Shown here piece by piece: positions 63,946-64,000 of a DNA stretch of 64,000 nt; within the stretch, counting starts at the first letter, position 1; each line of letters opens with the position of its first letter. The stretch comes from CAYTAU01 sp964442075 (lineage in GTDB: Bacteria > Bacteroidota > Bacteroidia > Bacteroidales > CAYTAU01). The notes beneath the pieces were generated by a model. The model saw nothing but the letters and a program-made list of their open reading frames with translations, ran no database searches and had not been told where the DNA came from. The DNA lies in the NCBI GenBank assembly GCA_964442075.1, contig CAYTWH010000011.1, forward strand, positions 32,311 through 96,310, written 5' to 3'. A program made the position numbers and the translations under genes.

Positions 63946-64000
63946 CTAATAAATTTCTGCCAATACTTTTACAACATCTCCTTCTAATCCTATTGGTTTA
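63946..64000 (-). CDS. C-terminal end of a gene running off the right edge
   Basis: Minus-strand frame ending 'GLEGDVVKVLAEIY' with stop TAG at 63946-63948 and open to the edge. The downstream terminator supports a true gene end. Too short to identify. Confidence 0.5.
   Translation of the reverse strand, partial: KPIGLEGDVVKVLAEIY

Noticed and set aside
1..64000. Alternative genetic code with TGA as a sense codon
   Set aside because: TGA is used as a normal stop (addA, hutI), tryptophan is coded by TGG throughout, and only one gene has an internal TGA, at a catalytic Cys.
48000..64000. Integron integrase or attI at the head of the array
   Set aside because: No tyrosine recombinase motif or divergent integrase frame is present from the array head to the right edge.

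Overview
The window is an AT-rich chromosomal segment of a member of the Bacteroidota, probably Bacteroidales-like or an uncultured relative. The evidence is three proteins with type IX secretion (T9SS) C-terminal sorting domains, AddAB-type recombination genes, promoters of the TTTG-N19-TAnnTTTG kind, general absence of Shine-Dalgarno sequences, and the families DUF4783, MuiA/DUF4139 and YwqK/MORN. A run of exactly 100 Ns (20476-20575) shows that this is a scaffold from a draft or metagenome assembly. I see no rRNA, tRNA, CRISPR array, transposase or integrase.

Region 1 (1-20.3 kb) is mostly housekeeping: addB (cut by the left edge) and addA, purA, a cyclophilin, a TMTC-like membrane TPR protein followed by psd, glnA, nadC-DUF4783, ribF, an M16 peptidase, and parE-parC-aroK. 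Region 2 (20.3-32.9 kb) holds a tandem repeat and the gap, an orphan gene, cinA, an M48 peptidase, T9SS and other secreted proteins, a MuiA-like protein and a TPR protein. Palindromic Bacteroidota-type repeats lie between and, in one case, inside these genes.

Region 3 (32.9-47.9 kb) is the unusual part. Twelve genes, all on the minus strand and mostly unrelated in function, are separated by 51-113 bp imperfect hairpins that begin with ...AAC and end with GTT(A/G)..., most with an internal complementary box. Start codons typically follow the GTT box by 16-40 nt and stop codons often precede or overlap the AAC box. This is the layout of integron gene cassettes with attC sites. No integrase gene is in the window, so it would be a CALIN-type (integrase-less) array, or a lineage-specific analogue. 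Cargo includes WG-repeat and pentapeptide-repeat proteins, lipoproteins, an HI0933-type flavoprotein, RsgA, an esterase with a T9SS tail, a flavodoxin-ferredoxin and a HEXXH lipoprotein.

Inside this array, 39612-40328 encodes a peroxiredoxin whose peroxidatic cysteine codon is an in-frame TGA (40082-40080), followed by a good bacterial SECIS-like hairpin with a GGUG loop. It also has a strong Shine-Dalgarno sequence. I read it as a selenocysteine peroxiredoxin acquired by lateral transfer.

Region 4 (48.1-60.3 kb) returns to ordinary genes: a DUF4190 lipoprotein, CarboxypepD_reg, TPR and CAP/OmpA proteins, a PurF-type amidophosphoribosyltransferase, a SpoIIE phosphatase, a YfcC-family transporter and hutI. 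Region 5 (60.3-64 kb) is a second accessory patch. The 3' end of hutI is duplicated 808 bp downstream, a 139-bp MITE-like element with inverted ends is present in two full copies and one half copy, and the genes are a frameshifted secreted protein, a Fic protein and two hypothetical proteins, one with PD-(D/E)XK-like features.
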